From the NCBI GenBank assembly GCA_018287875.1, contig JAGVVL010000018.1, positions 2,658,501 through 2,722,500 of the forward strand: a stretch of 64,000 nucleotides of DNA. The letters are read 5' to 3'. Positions within the stretch are counted from its first letter, which is position 1. Each line of letters opens with the position of its first letter. Made by a program: the position numbers and the translations under genes. The notes below the pieces were generated by a model that was not told the origin of the DNA, ran no database searches, and saw nothing but the letters and a program-made list of their open reading frames with translations. Below, piece by piece: positions 51,001 to 60,716 of the stretch. Source of the stretch: Nigrospora sphaerica. Taxonomy: Eukaryota; Ascomycota; Sordariomycetes; Amphisphaeriales; Apiosporaceae.

Positions 51001-52405
51001 TGAAGAGACCCCCTTCACCATTCGGCTACGTGGCGTAACTCGAAAGATCATTCAAAGCATTGTCGCTGGACAAACAAGGAAGGGATACAGCATCAGCATG
51101 TAAAGACTGATGAGTGACCCATCCTCGTCTCTAGATCCATCTTTGGGAGATAGAAAGAAGGTGCCGAAGTACCTACAGCATCCTTGTTTCTTTCTTATTT
51201 TTCGGACCAAGGGGATGTTCACCATGCGATTTTCAAGTCCATCCTATGTAGCCGGCGATTGGGTGCTCCCATCGAGCCATCTTCGCAGACCCTGGACATT
51301 GCTACCGGCACTGGCACACAACTGAAAGAAACTGCCTCAAAAGAACACCATAATCCTCCCGGTCATGAAGCGAATAGGACGCAGGGTTGGGGACGACGAG
51401 AAAGCAAAGAGGAGGATAGGAAGACTTATGAAGGCAAGGCTTACTCCTCAGGAGACGAGCAGATGGATCGGGGTGGCATCCCGATCGTGCACCTGCTCAG
51501 CTCGGATGGGCTATCGATGTGGCTTAGAAATCATCTAGTTCCCTGGGTCACCGGCACGCGCCCGAACTTGACGGCACCCACAGATGGCTCGAAGCGGACA
51601 ACCCCTTGGGCTGCGTCTTTGTCCTTCCCCGGCTGGTCCTCAGCACACTCCAAGGTTACAACAAGGTGCTGACCCAGATGTTTAAACGACATGGGCCCGG
51701 GGCTTTCAGAGGGAAGAAGGGGGGAGGGCTTCTCACCGTTGAATCCGAGCCAAATTCGATGACCGCCGTTACAGAACGAGACCTTTCTATCGTCACCAAG
51801 AGAACCCAAGTTAAGGACAGTGCGATTTCGTTACATGAATAGCTGCGTAGGACAGGCAGCAGCCCTCCGGTGGGACAGCTAGTCCACCAGGGGCGCCCGG
51901 CCGGGAACTACCGTCTGGAGTCCTAAGCATCTTGTCCTTCTGCTTCCTTCCAGGCTGTTGTCTGCATTCTCTCCTTGACAAGGTGGGCAAAGTGCCCGTC
52001 GCCCCCCCCACACCACACCGCACCGCTCTATGCCTTCCGAAGTGACAATAACAACCCAATTCCAGCGTTGTTAACTAGAAGCACGGGGTCTTTCGCTGTA
52101 GCGGGCATCGGTTTGAATCAGGCCCGGAAAAGCGGGACAACAAGAGCGTGTGGCCCATCGTTACCTTGGCCCCATTCACCACGCGCCGGAGGAATGTAAA
52201 GAAGGTCAATATTGACTCGGCGCAACCTCTAGTGATGGTAGGCACCATACGTTATGCAAGTCCCTCCCGTGTCGTTCTTGTCAAGAAAAGCTGAACAACG
52301 AGTACAGAAAAACGCCGTAGACCAACAAGGGTACGGTACCGTGTGACCAGGAGCGTACGCCAAGGGTACGGCCGACGGCACGCGCCCCAGGCACGACGGC
52401 GCACA
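48017..52405. other. 4.4 kb stretch without recognisable genes
   Basis: No frame over 163 codons, none with family resemblance, and no tRNA- or rRNA-like sequence recognised. The left part should hold the promoter of the small gene at 47750-48016 and the right end the 3' flank of the tyrosinase gene. The interval 49.7-51.5 kb is somewhat richer in A/T. Confidence 0.5.
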
Positions 52406-53739
52406 CTAGGCGTACAGGTAGCAGCGACCGAAGGCGGTCGTGGGCATGCCCTCTTTTGTGAAGGGGCGGTAGCCAAGGGCGAGGACCATAGGGTCTTCGA
52501 TGGTGGCGAGCGAGGGGGGCACGTCGGGGGCGTCGGCGAGGGGGATGCCGAAGAAGGTGCGGTTGCCGTCGATGGCGTAGGTGCGGGCGGGGGGGTCCTG
52601 GCCCTGCCAGATGGCCCAGAGGCGGTCGATCTGGGCGTGGAGGAGGTAGAAGACGGGGTCGTTGGTGGGCGAGAAGGGGTCGGCGGCGTCGCCGCCGACG
52701 AGCGTGTGGGCGCGGCGGTGCCAGAGCGCCTCGACGCGCGTGCGCAGCCCCGCGATGTCGGGCGCCGCCGCGATGGCGGTGGCGTTGGCCCAGCTCAGCC
52801 CCGCGGCCAGCGCCGGCTCGAAGCTGCGGCTGAGGCACCGCGGGTTCGCCCCGTACCCGTACTCGTCGCCCGCGTCGGCGCCGGCCTTTCCCACGGGGCC
52901 CAGGCTGAGCCGGAGCTGCGCGAACGGCCCGTCCGTCACGCACCCCCCGCCCGACCCCCCCGGCATCGGCAGCGTCACCTTCTTCGCCAGCCCCGGCAGC
53001 ACGACGGTGAAGTTGCCGCGCCCCATCGGCGCCCCGTTGCCGCCAAACGACGTGCACGAGCCGTCCCACATCTTGGAGGCATAGTGGTCTTCGGAGAAAC
53101 GCGCATTGTCCCAGTAGGGAAGGCCGTCTGTGTAGCCACACTCGTCGCGCAGGGCTTGCTCCATCTGCCAAAGGAAGAGGCGGTGCCACGGAAGGAGGTA
53201 TCCCTGCGACCTGGGGTAAGCTGGAGGCAGACGCCACTGTACGGGCCATGGAACGAACCGACTGGTGGATAATATTGGTCTGGTTGATGTGGATGTAAGT
53301 GAAGTCATCGAGCCGGTTCACCACCCCCGGAACCAGCCTCTTGTCCGTGAGCGCCGGCTTGCTGGCTAGACATTGCACCGCGCGGATATATTCGGCTCTC
53401 GTGCTATCTTCCAGATCATCCCTTTGCATCGTGTTTCAGTACATCCTCTCTTCCCATGGCACCTCGGAAACGGGGGCCCCGATGAGGGTATGCTCACCAC
53501 GACCTCCGGATGGTCAGGCTTTCCTTCGTGCATCCCTCGTCGTGGAGAGAGGCTACGATGTTTTTCTGGTATGTGACTTGTAGTTGCTTAAATTCCGGCG
53601 TCATCGGTATGCCTGGCTTTTTTGGGGCGTTGCTGCGGCGTGGTAATCTCGCCGGTTGCTGATGAGGCTTGGTGACGACCCCGGCCATGGCTGCAGCCAC
53701 CCAGACGCCAATCACGATAACAGAGATCCGGGGTCTCAT
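52406..53739 (-). CDS. Secreted tyrosinase (type 3 copper oxidase)
   Basis: Three exons, 53739-53498, 53421-53259 and 53203-52406, encode 400 residues. The N-terminus is a signal peptide (SVIVIGVWVAAAMAG). Copper A ligands are H125 (YIHINQ), H133 (IIHQS) and H142 (LLPWHR); copper B ligands are H297 and H301 (LWHRRAHTL) and H324 (FYLLHAQID). All six are present, so the enzyme should oxidise phenols, hydroxylating monophenols and/or turning diphenols to quinones. The length fits the short, secreted ascomycete tyrosinases that lack the cysteine-rich C-terminal inhibitory domain. The second intron has a weak donor (GTTCGT); an alternative join using GTCGGT and CCCCAG would add two residues between H133 and H142, so that boundary is uncertain. 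A TATA box lies about 150 bp before the ATG. It shares strand and secretion with the two enzyme genes to its right. Confidence 0.9.
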
Positions 53740-55162
53740 GGTGGCAGTCCCGGACGTCTTTGGATATGCCCAGTGTAGGTACGTCAGTATCGGTTGGAAG
53801 CACAGGACGGAAGCCGCTGGGAAGGCCGGCAGAAGGGACGCAGAGAACCGACTGCGCTTCTCAAGCTCGACCCTTCCGCTGCCTCTTATATATCGTGATG
53901 AGCACGGAGGCTTAGCGACCGGAGTTGCGATCCAACTCTGCGGCTGAGCACAAGACCTCGCGCTTGCAGGCATGACAACTCTGCGAGATGCAAGAAAACC
54001 TGCTGGCTGTAGAGTACCGACGGTCGTGGGACTGTTACCGCCCTCGGTCCCGACTTGACAAACTGCCGCCCCTCTAATCTGCTTCCCATCCGGGCCTCCG
54101 TCCCTCGCATATAGAGCAGGCCTGGTTTGTTTTGCCCCGGGCGCAACGATGTGTGTGCCCTACGGGCCGAGGCGTGCGGGTTCTACTGCGCTCAACGGCA
54201 CGCTTCTCTCGCTTATGTCAACGTGGTATGCGCTGTCATCTCCCCAAGGCCATTCCATGTCATATTCGCAATACTTCCTAGGGCTGTCGAAAACCTCGGG
54301 TCCGAGATCGATAGTGGTCCAGGTCACCCGGCTGGTAAAGAATGCAACCAGCATCTGCGGCTTGCCGTTTGAGGCACAGCGGGCAACATGAGACCCTTCC
54401 CCCCCATCCCCGGAGCTAGAGTGTACCCCGTTACGCAGCGCAATTTATTTCTCATGTGGCTTGCTTGCAGTACCGGCATGACTGCTTCCCAGCCCGAACC
54501 ATGCGTGCTCAGCCAGGACCATCGACTGCCATCCGGCTTCTCGTATGATGCTATGCCAGGTCACGCATGCATGACGGGCGTTCTCGACGACAACTGCCAT
54601 GGGTAGCCGGACCCGGACAGAAAGTGAGCATCACTGGGGTGCTCCAAAGAGTCGTACGCTTGGGGAGTCCGCCATGCTCCTAGGGCCAATGGCATGGCCT
54701 TGTGCAAATGCGCACGCTGCAGCCCTTGTCACCCTTAGCCTGGCTGTCATGCCCAATCGCCAACGCTTGGCAGGCACCACGAACAATCGGCGACTGGCTC
54801 ACCATGCACCCACTGGCCGGCCAATATCGGATTTTCCTCCGGCATCGGTGTTGAGCTCATCCGACCAAGCCCGGTTTCTCTCGGGGCCACGATACGAGGC
54901 CACAAGTGCTAGTCGCGAGACCGAAAGGTGAGACTGGTCGGCCTTTCGCGGTCCGGATGCTGTTACACAATATGCAGCCAGGGAAGTCAAGATCGACCGG
55001 TGTACCATTAACCATCACGCCCACGGCAGGGACTGTCTTCGTCTGTTACTTCAAAAACGAGCTAACCCATGCATAGTTTTCGGAGTTTGGGTATACTACC
55101 ACGCTGCCGCTTGCTCTCATCCCAGTTAACGGCTCTGTACTACATATCGGAACCATGACTGG
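53740..55162. other. Intergenic region between tyrosinase and carboxylesterase
   Basis: Contains the tyrosinase promoter at the left and the carboxylesterase 3' flank at the right. No further gene, RNA or repeat recognised. Confidence 0.55.
53885..53892 (-). promoter_or_regulatory. TATA box of the tyrosinase gene
   Basis: Reads TATATAAG on the minus strand, about 146-153 bp upstream of the ATG at 53739. Confidence 0.6.
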
Positions 55163-56984
55163 CTAGACCTTCCTAGCCAGTTCGGGAGAGACCGTGCCCC
55201 TGTTGGCATCCCTTTTCAGCTCGCGTTGGATATCGTTCCAAAAAGCACAATTGGAGTAGCCGAGCTTATCCACCGTTACTTCGTCTCCCATAATCACGCC
55301 TTTCATCATGTTTTTGGAGAATCTCGGCCAGAAGCCTTCACCGCCCGGGGTGCCCGTTTCCGCCATGTGCGTCCACGCTCGGCTCACCACCCGGGCCATC
55401 TGTACTTCTCGGGGCTGGAGGGCGCAGTTACCGTCCGGCGGTGGCATGTTTTCGGTTGTGTTGAACACGAAGGGGACCTCGGCGGTGTGAGTAGCACCTA
55501 GGAAAGGGAGATAGGCCGGCTTGATAGGCTTGTACCACGAGCAAGTGGGCTCGTGGGAAAACTCGTAGGCCCACGAGGGAACGCCTCGGGAAGCGGCTCG
55601 GACGGCCCCGTTGTAAGCCGGACACTTGTACTCGACATCCGTCGCAATTGCCGTCAAAGCGGCGGCGACACCCCCCAACTCCATGTGGGCAGCAAACGTC
55701 TCGTTGACCCGCTGCGCGAGGCGGCCAAAGTTGGCGCGCAGGAAGCCGTCGTAGACGCTCTGGTTCAGGGTCAGGGCCTCGACGCCGTAGTAGCTGAGCA
55801 CGCCGAGCGAGCCGTCGTTGGACGTGGAGCCGAATATGGAGGGCACGCGGACGCCTGCCTCGGCCGGAGACTCCTTGACAAAGCCGCCATCCACTACAGG
55901 GCCCCAGCGCGATCGCGCGCCGGCATGGACGAGTGGCGTATTCGTGGTCAGGACGGAATCCTGCGGCATGCCGTCGATGGCGGCAACGAGGTCATCCGTT
56001 GACGCGGCGCGGAAGCATGTTAGCTGACCGGAAGAAGCTTGTCAGCTTAGAGGGATATATAGTAGTCGGAAGAGAAGCCTTACGTTGGTGGCGCTACAGT
56101 TAAGAGCATTCGAGTACGTCATCTGCCACCTCTGAACATCTTTTACTGTGGCGATGTCCCGTCCACCGCCCGACTGCATAGCCGCACTGCGCATGACGGC
56201 GGGCGCTTCTTCCATGGCCGCTAATGTGAAAACGTCGACAGCACCGGCCGACTGTCCAAACACCATGACCTTGGACTGCCAGTCATCTTGGGTCAGTAAG
56301 TGTCTTTTTCGTTGGGCGGAATCAAGAGCGAGGCTCACCGGATCGCCACCAAACGCGTCGACATTGTCCTGAACCCACCGCAGGCCGAGCAGCTGATCCA
56401 TGATACCCATGTTTCCCCTCAGTCCCAGTCCCTCGAGAGCGAGGAAGCCCAAGGGACCGACGCGGTAGTTGATGGACACTACGACAGAGTCCACGGCCGA
56501 CTGGCAGCCGCTGTATGTCGGGTTGGCGATGCCGCCGGCCATGTTGCCACCCCCGTATATCCATACCTTGACGGGTAGTCTTGAACTTGGTTTTGCGCTG
56601 ACGGGGGACCAGACATTGACGAATAGGCTATACTCGGGTAGGTTAATTCGATGAGCAGCCGAGACCGACAGATCACATTACTTACCAATCTTCGCTCTCT
56701 GGGGTAGACTCATTGAAGGATTTATCAAACTGAATGCAGGCCGGAGGGGGCACCGTTGCGTTCAAAGTCCCATACGCGTCCCCAAACGGCCGCGGAGGCG
56801 CAAAGCGCAATTCGCCCGTCGGTGGCTGCGCGTAGGGTATCGAGAAGAAGTAGTTGACGTTGCTGGCCGGACATTTCGCCCCTGTTACTGTACCGTTTTG
56901 GAGGTGAACTGTGGGGGCATGTGCCACGGCAGCGGCAGTGCTTGTGAACAAGCCCGATAATACCGCTTCGGGGCGTAAGCGCAT
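55163..56984 (-). CDS. Secreted type B carboxylesterase/lipase
   Basis: Four exons, 56984-56686, 56627-56339, 56275-56084 and 56023-55163, encode 546 residues, the normal length for this alpha/beta-hydrolase family. The N-terminus is a signal peptide (AVLSGLFTSTAAAVAHA). The conserved FFSIPYAQPPTGELRFAPP and SEDCLFVNVW blocks are present. The oxyanion loop is IYGGGNMAGG, the nucleophile is S205 in GQSAG, and the histidine is H439 (GATHTAEVPF). The acidic triad position (GSTSND330GS) carries Asp where most relatives have Glu. The first cysteine pair (PPAC...SEDC) likely forms the family's N-terminal disulfide. The second intron (63 nt, GTGAGC...CTGACC...GGCAG) stays open when read through; removing it restores FGGDPSKVMVFGQSAG. 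It probably hydrolyses esters outside the cell; the substrate is unknown. Confidence 0.92.
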
Positions 56985-58550
56985 CTTGCTCACAACGGTA
57001 ACCCACTCGCAGAGATGGTTCGCAAATGGCCTTGACCAATTCGATCGGATGGACAAGTAGTTGAGTATCAATTCCCTGACAGTATGGGGGCACGAGGTGG
57101 CTGAAATGCCAAGCAAGACGCTACCTCCACAGAAGATGCTTCCCTAAGTATACTATATAGAGAATGATGGGACGTGTTTCCCACTAGCCAAGGCAATGCG
57201 CAGTCGGCCCAGGTCGAGTGACGTAGAACGGCTGCATGTGTCGTCGGGAGGAAGACCCGGAAGACCGAAGACGGGAAAGGATGCCGAAGAGGATGGAGTC
57301 TTCGTCGTTGGACAGCAAATGCTCTTGCTTCCCCGTCGGCCCGCATGTCCCCAACTTGACGTGCTTTGCGTTGGTGGCACGGCCAAGGCGGATTCCAACC
57401 ATCTGGTTGTGTTGTGTATGCATGCAATCGTGGGTCAATGAATCACTTGCTCGATCCGTCCATACATGTAACCACATGTTGGTTTGGTACACGACGTTCC
57501 CGTGTCTCCCCCGCATCGACTACGGCCCACCGGACAAGTTGAAACCCCGTCTTATCCGAGTATGTTGCTATGCACCACCAGCTCGTAAGGCTCGTCAAGT
57601 TTCCAAGCGAATACTTGTTGGAACACGCCATTCTGTGGTGTGGTCCTTTTAGCAAAAACTGCATTAACCCGGGGCCGTTGTGACGCCACAACAGATCTCC
57701 AGTGCCATGCCGGAATTCCCGGATCTGAACCTCGCTGATCCTTGCTGGGTTGGTAGGGCTGAGCCTCCACCTCTCCATACCTCTTCCCTGGTCATCGCCG
57801 TCAGATCCTCATGGACGGGCCAGCGCCTTGGATTCGTACGTCCTTTTTAAATAGTCTTGGTGCTTTGATCGTATGCTCCTTCGTTTCTTCGGCTCGTTCT
57901 GCGCCGTAATCCTTCCCACGTCATCGCACCGCCTTGCTACCCCCTCGCCCCACCCATTTCGAGACTGCCGCCCCGAATAAGGTAGCCTGCGTCGCATTTT
58001 TTTTCCTGCTCCGAGCTGCCGCCACTCGTATGGACTGGCAGCCTTTTGTGGGTGAGGGCGGCCAAAGGCAAAGGCTCGGAGGGGCGATGGGAAGGCGAAT
58101 GAGTTGGTCAACAGAGAAAACACCCCCATGACGACAGCGCAACAGACCTAGCCAGAAAACAGTGTGCCGTTTGGACGAACCCTTGTTCCATCCGTCTCCG
58201 AAATCCAAAGATGACAACAAAGGACACTGCTAGCCGAAAGCACCTCTTCGCGGCAAGAAAAAAAAACATGCCCCCGCGTGCGAAAGAAAGGCTATTCACA
58301 ACCATGCCCAGGCTGCTTCAGGGGGCGGCAACCTCTTACTCATAAAAAGCCGGTGCTGCCCAAGGACTCGTCTTACCTTGGAATGCAGACACAGCCACTT
58401 CAGAGTCATCACGAATCGGAAAGACATGCAGGAGAAGAAAAATAGATAAAAACATTTGGCGTCTCATATAGGCTGACTTGGCGCGTCCGTCATTGCTAAG
58501 AGATTCAGGTAACCATCCAGGTCGTCATAGTGAGTCTCCCTTCTGTTGCC
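56985..58550. other. Intergenic region before the broken gene
   Basis: Holds the carboxylesterase promoter and, at its right end, the expected promoter of the frame-broken gene at 58551. No other gene or RNA recognised. Confidence 0.55.
57153..57159 (-). promoter_or_regulatory. TATA-like element of the carboxylesterase gene
   Basis: TATATAG on the minus strand, about 170 bp upstream of the ATG at 56984. Confidence 0.5.
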
Positions 58551-59649
58551 ATGGCAGACAAGATCAAATAAACGCGCGCCTCGGTGCTTCCGGACAACCC
58601 GTTCGGTTCCCAGGCTGCAAGCCGGCCAAAATTGCGGGCATTCGACGGCGAGGAGCTGGCCACGGCGCGGGGACAGGCGACGCGGGCGCTACGGGGCCTC
58701 AACGAGCTACAGAAACGAAGGAAAGGGCCCACCTCGGCCGCGAGCCTCTCGTGCGGGCTGCAGTATCTGCTCGAGAAGATGCTCCTCACGAACGTGTCTC
58801 TCGTCCCGCCCGAGTGCGAGGTCTTCGCCGACGGGGTGGGGACCGGGGACTTCGGTCCCGTGCGGCGCGCTCTCCAGTCGGCCGAGTGGTTCGGCCCCGT
58901 GACGCAGCGCAGCATCGCGGTGCCGGCGCTCCCCGGCCACGACGTGTGGTCGAGCGGCCTGCGGGCGTTTGGGCTGGTTGATGCCGTGCTGCAGCGGCTA
59001 GCGGCGCTGGCGTTCGGGGCCGCCGTCTGGGCGCCCGTCCCGCGGCACTTCAACAGCGTGCGCGCCGCCCCCCCGGGCGGCCGGAAAGGCCCGCGGGCGC
59101 ACCGGCCGGCGCACGAGAGCGCTACGAGCCCGCCCGCGCCTTCGGTCACGGTCCCGTCGACGCATGGAGCAGCGACGAGGACGGCAGCGAGGCCGCGAGC
59201 CCCATCGGCCCCTCGACGCCCGCCTCCACTGGCCCGCCGTTCCGGGCGTCCTTGCCACCCGCCGCCCTGCGGAAGAAGCGGAAGGTCTATCGGGTTGCCT
59301 TGTGAGGACCGACGACGACGAGACCGAGCTGGCGCCGAAGCGGCGCAAGTCCAGCACCCTGCCAACTCGGCAGGGCAGTCACGTTAGCCGCATCGTCGCC
59401 AAGAAGCCGCGCGCCTTTACCTCCACGGCCTGCGCCGAGTATCCGACGCCAAACGACGGCTTCACCGAGCCAAGCCAAGGTCCGGCGGACATAAAGTGCG
59501 CGACACAGGTCCTCGGCGATGAACATACGCCTCACCGCATTAAAAAAGTCACCTCGTCCGATTCCATGGCTCAGGCTGTAAACGCACCGCGAGCGCCAAC
59601 GACAAAGCGACAGTGGACGGTCCGACCATTTTGCACGTCTCCATCGTGA
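58551..59649 (+). pseudogene. Frame-broken gene of unknown function
   Basis: An ATG in a strong context (GCCATGG, 58551) is followed by six codons and a TAA (58569). The same frame then stays open to 59387 and reads like protein: RAFDGEELATARGQATRAL, YLLEKMLLTNVSLVPPECEV, ALQSAEWFGPVTQRSIAVPA. Near a run of seven C (about 59069-59075) the plausible frame changes: a different frame then reads ERYEPARAFGHGPVDAWSSD and ALRKKRKVYRVAL. After the stop near 59304 the third frame continues with RTDDDETELAPKRRKSSTLP to 59649. I read this as one former gene of about 360 codons with a nonsense change and two frame breaks. The later part is Ser/Pro-rich with basic KKRKV and KRRK clusters, suggesting a nuclear protein. 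No family is recognised. Introns or sequencing errors could explain some breaks instead. Confidence 0.5.
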
Positions 59650-60093
59650 ATGGAGATGGAAAGCCCTAACGTCTCTCCGTTAACCCCCGAGTCGCCTGTC
59701 TCGGGAGAGGAGTAAGGCGTGCATGTCGGATAGTAGAGCATAGGGGTGCGAGAAAGGTACGTATTAGTTCTAAAACTAAGGGAGATGTTCCGGTAGGTTT
59801 CAGCAGCGCCGCCTCTGCCGGCAATCGTCGTCAGGGAGTCCCATCATCATAGCTACGACGAAAGAAAAAGAGCATAAAGAAGGAATTGAAACAATAAAGA
59901 ACAGAAAAGTGGAGGAAGTAACTTCTGGATTTTCCGAGCCTCAAAAAGAAAGATCTTACAAACAATAGGCCATTCATTCTTAAGAAGGGCAGCCAATCTA
60001 TCGAAGCAGGAAAAACAAGGCGTGAACACTCCCCATAAAGGCTTGATTGAATCATATTGAAGAACCATCAAGGAAGGCGCAAAAAGATAGCGA
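59650..60093. other. Intergenic region between broken gene and tRNA
   Basis: A/T-rich compared with the coding flanks, especially 59830-60060. It contains only the Pol III termination tract of the tRNA at its right end. Confidence 0.6.
60081..60085 (-). terminator. RNA polymerase III terminator of tRNA-Asn
   Basis: A run of five T on the minus strand, starting 9 bases after the 3' end of the tRNA. T4 or longer is the standard Pol III stop signal. Confidence 0.75.
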
Positions 60094-60183
60094 CTCCCCC
60101 CCACAGGCTTGAACTGTGAACCTCCTGATGTGCCTAGATAGCTAGTAACAGTCAGACGCGCTAGCCAATTGCGCCAGGGAGGA
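60094..60183 (-). tRNA. tRNA-Asn (GUU), with a 16-nt intron
   Basis: The 90-nt sequence folds as a complete tRNA. The 7-bp acceptor stem is TCCTCCC with GGGGGGA (one G-T wobble) and discriminator G. The D arm is GCGC-AATTGGCTA-GCGC. The anticodon stem is TCTGA with TCAGG, and the loop carries anticodon GTT at plus positions 60149-60147. The T arm is CACAG-TTCAAGC-CTGTG, whose loop also serves as the B box. A 16-nt intron (60145-60130) follows the base 3' of the anticodon, the standard position for nuclear tRNA introns. The mature length is 74 nt before CCA addition. Confidence 0.93.
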
Positions 60184-60716
60184 TGTGCTTGTTTGTTGTT
60201 GAAAGACTGAAACTTATTGAAACAAATAAAAGACAAAAGCAAGAAACCTACACTGGCTGGCCACATGGATGCTGATGGGGTCGGGATTTTTGGAATTGGG
60301 CCCTACTTGAGCAAGGATTTGTTTTGATTTGAGCTAGAGCTGGAACTGGGGCCTACATTGTGGAGTCAGTCACTTCCCGCTGACAACATCACTCAGCATT
60401 TATCGAGATCGAGCAGAACATGCTGCATGCCACCAGTGGGAGCTACTCATATTTGTTACTACCATAAAGAACCGACGAAGCCTGGCAAGCCTCGCAAGCT
60501 GGCTACACATCTTAGTTGCCTAGGTACCTGTCAGGTATTTACTAAATCCGATATGCGTTTTTATTCCGGTGTTTTGGGGGAGGCCTACGTGAGAATTACA
60601 ATTACCACATCTTTCATGTCCGGTGTCCGCACGACCCGCACGACCCGCCCTCTTCAGCAACGACTCGTCCGTGCCCTTCCTGGCCTCTCTCGCTCCCGGG
60701 CACGCCTCGCCTCGCT
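60184..60716. other. Intergenic region between tRNA and DPP V
   Basis: Includes the 5' flank of the tRNA and the 3' flank of the dipeptidyl-peptidase gene. A short plus frame (60358-60720) has no family resemblance. One GCCTAGGTACCT-type palindrome lies at 60519-60532. Confidence 0.6.

Noticed and set aside
58505..59365. 286-codon minus-strand frame
   Set aside because: Rich in Arg, Ala, Ser and Pro without domains; antisense to the plus-strand segments that share a strong start and more protein-like composition.
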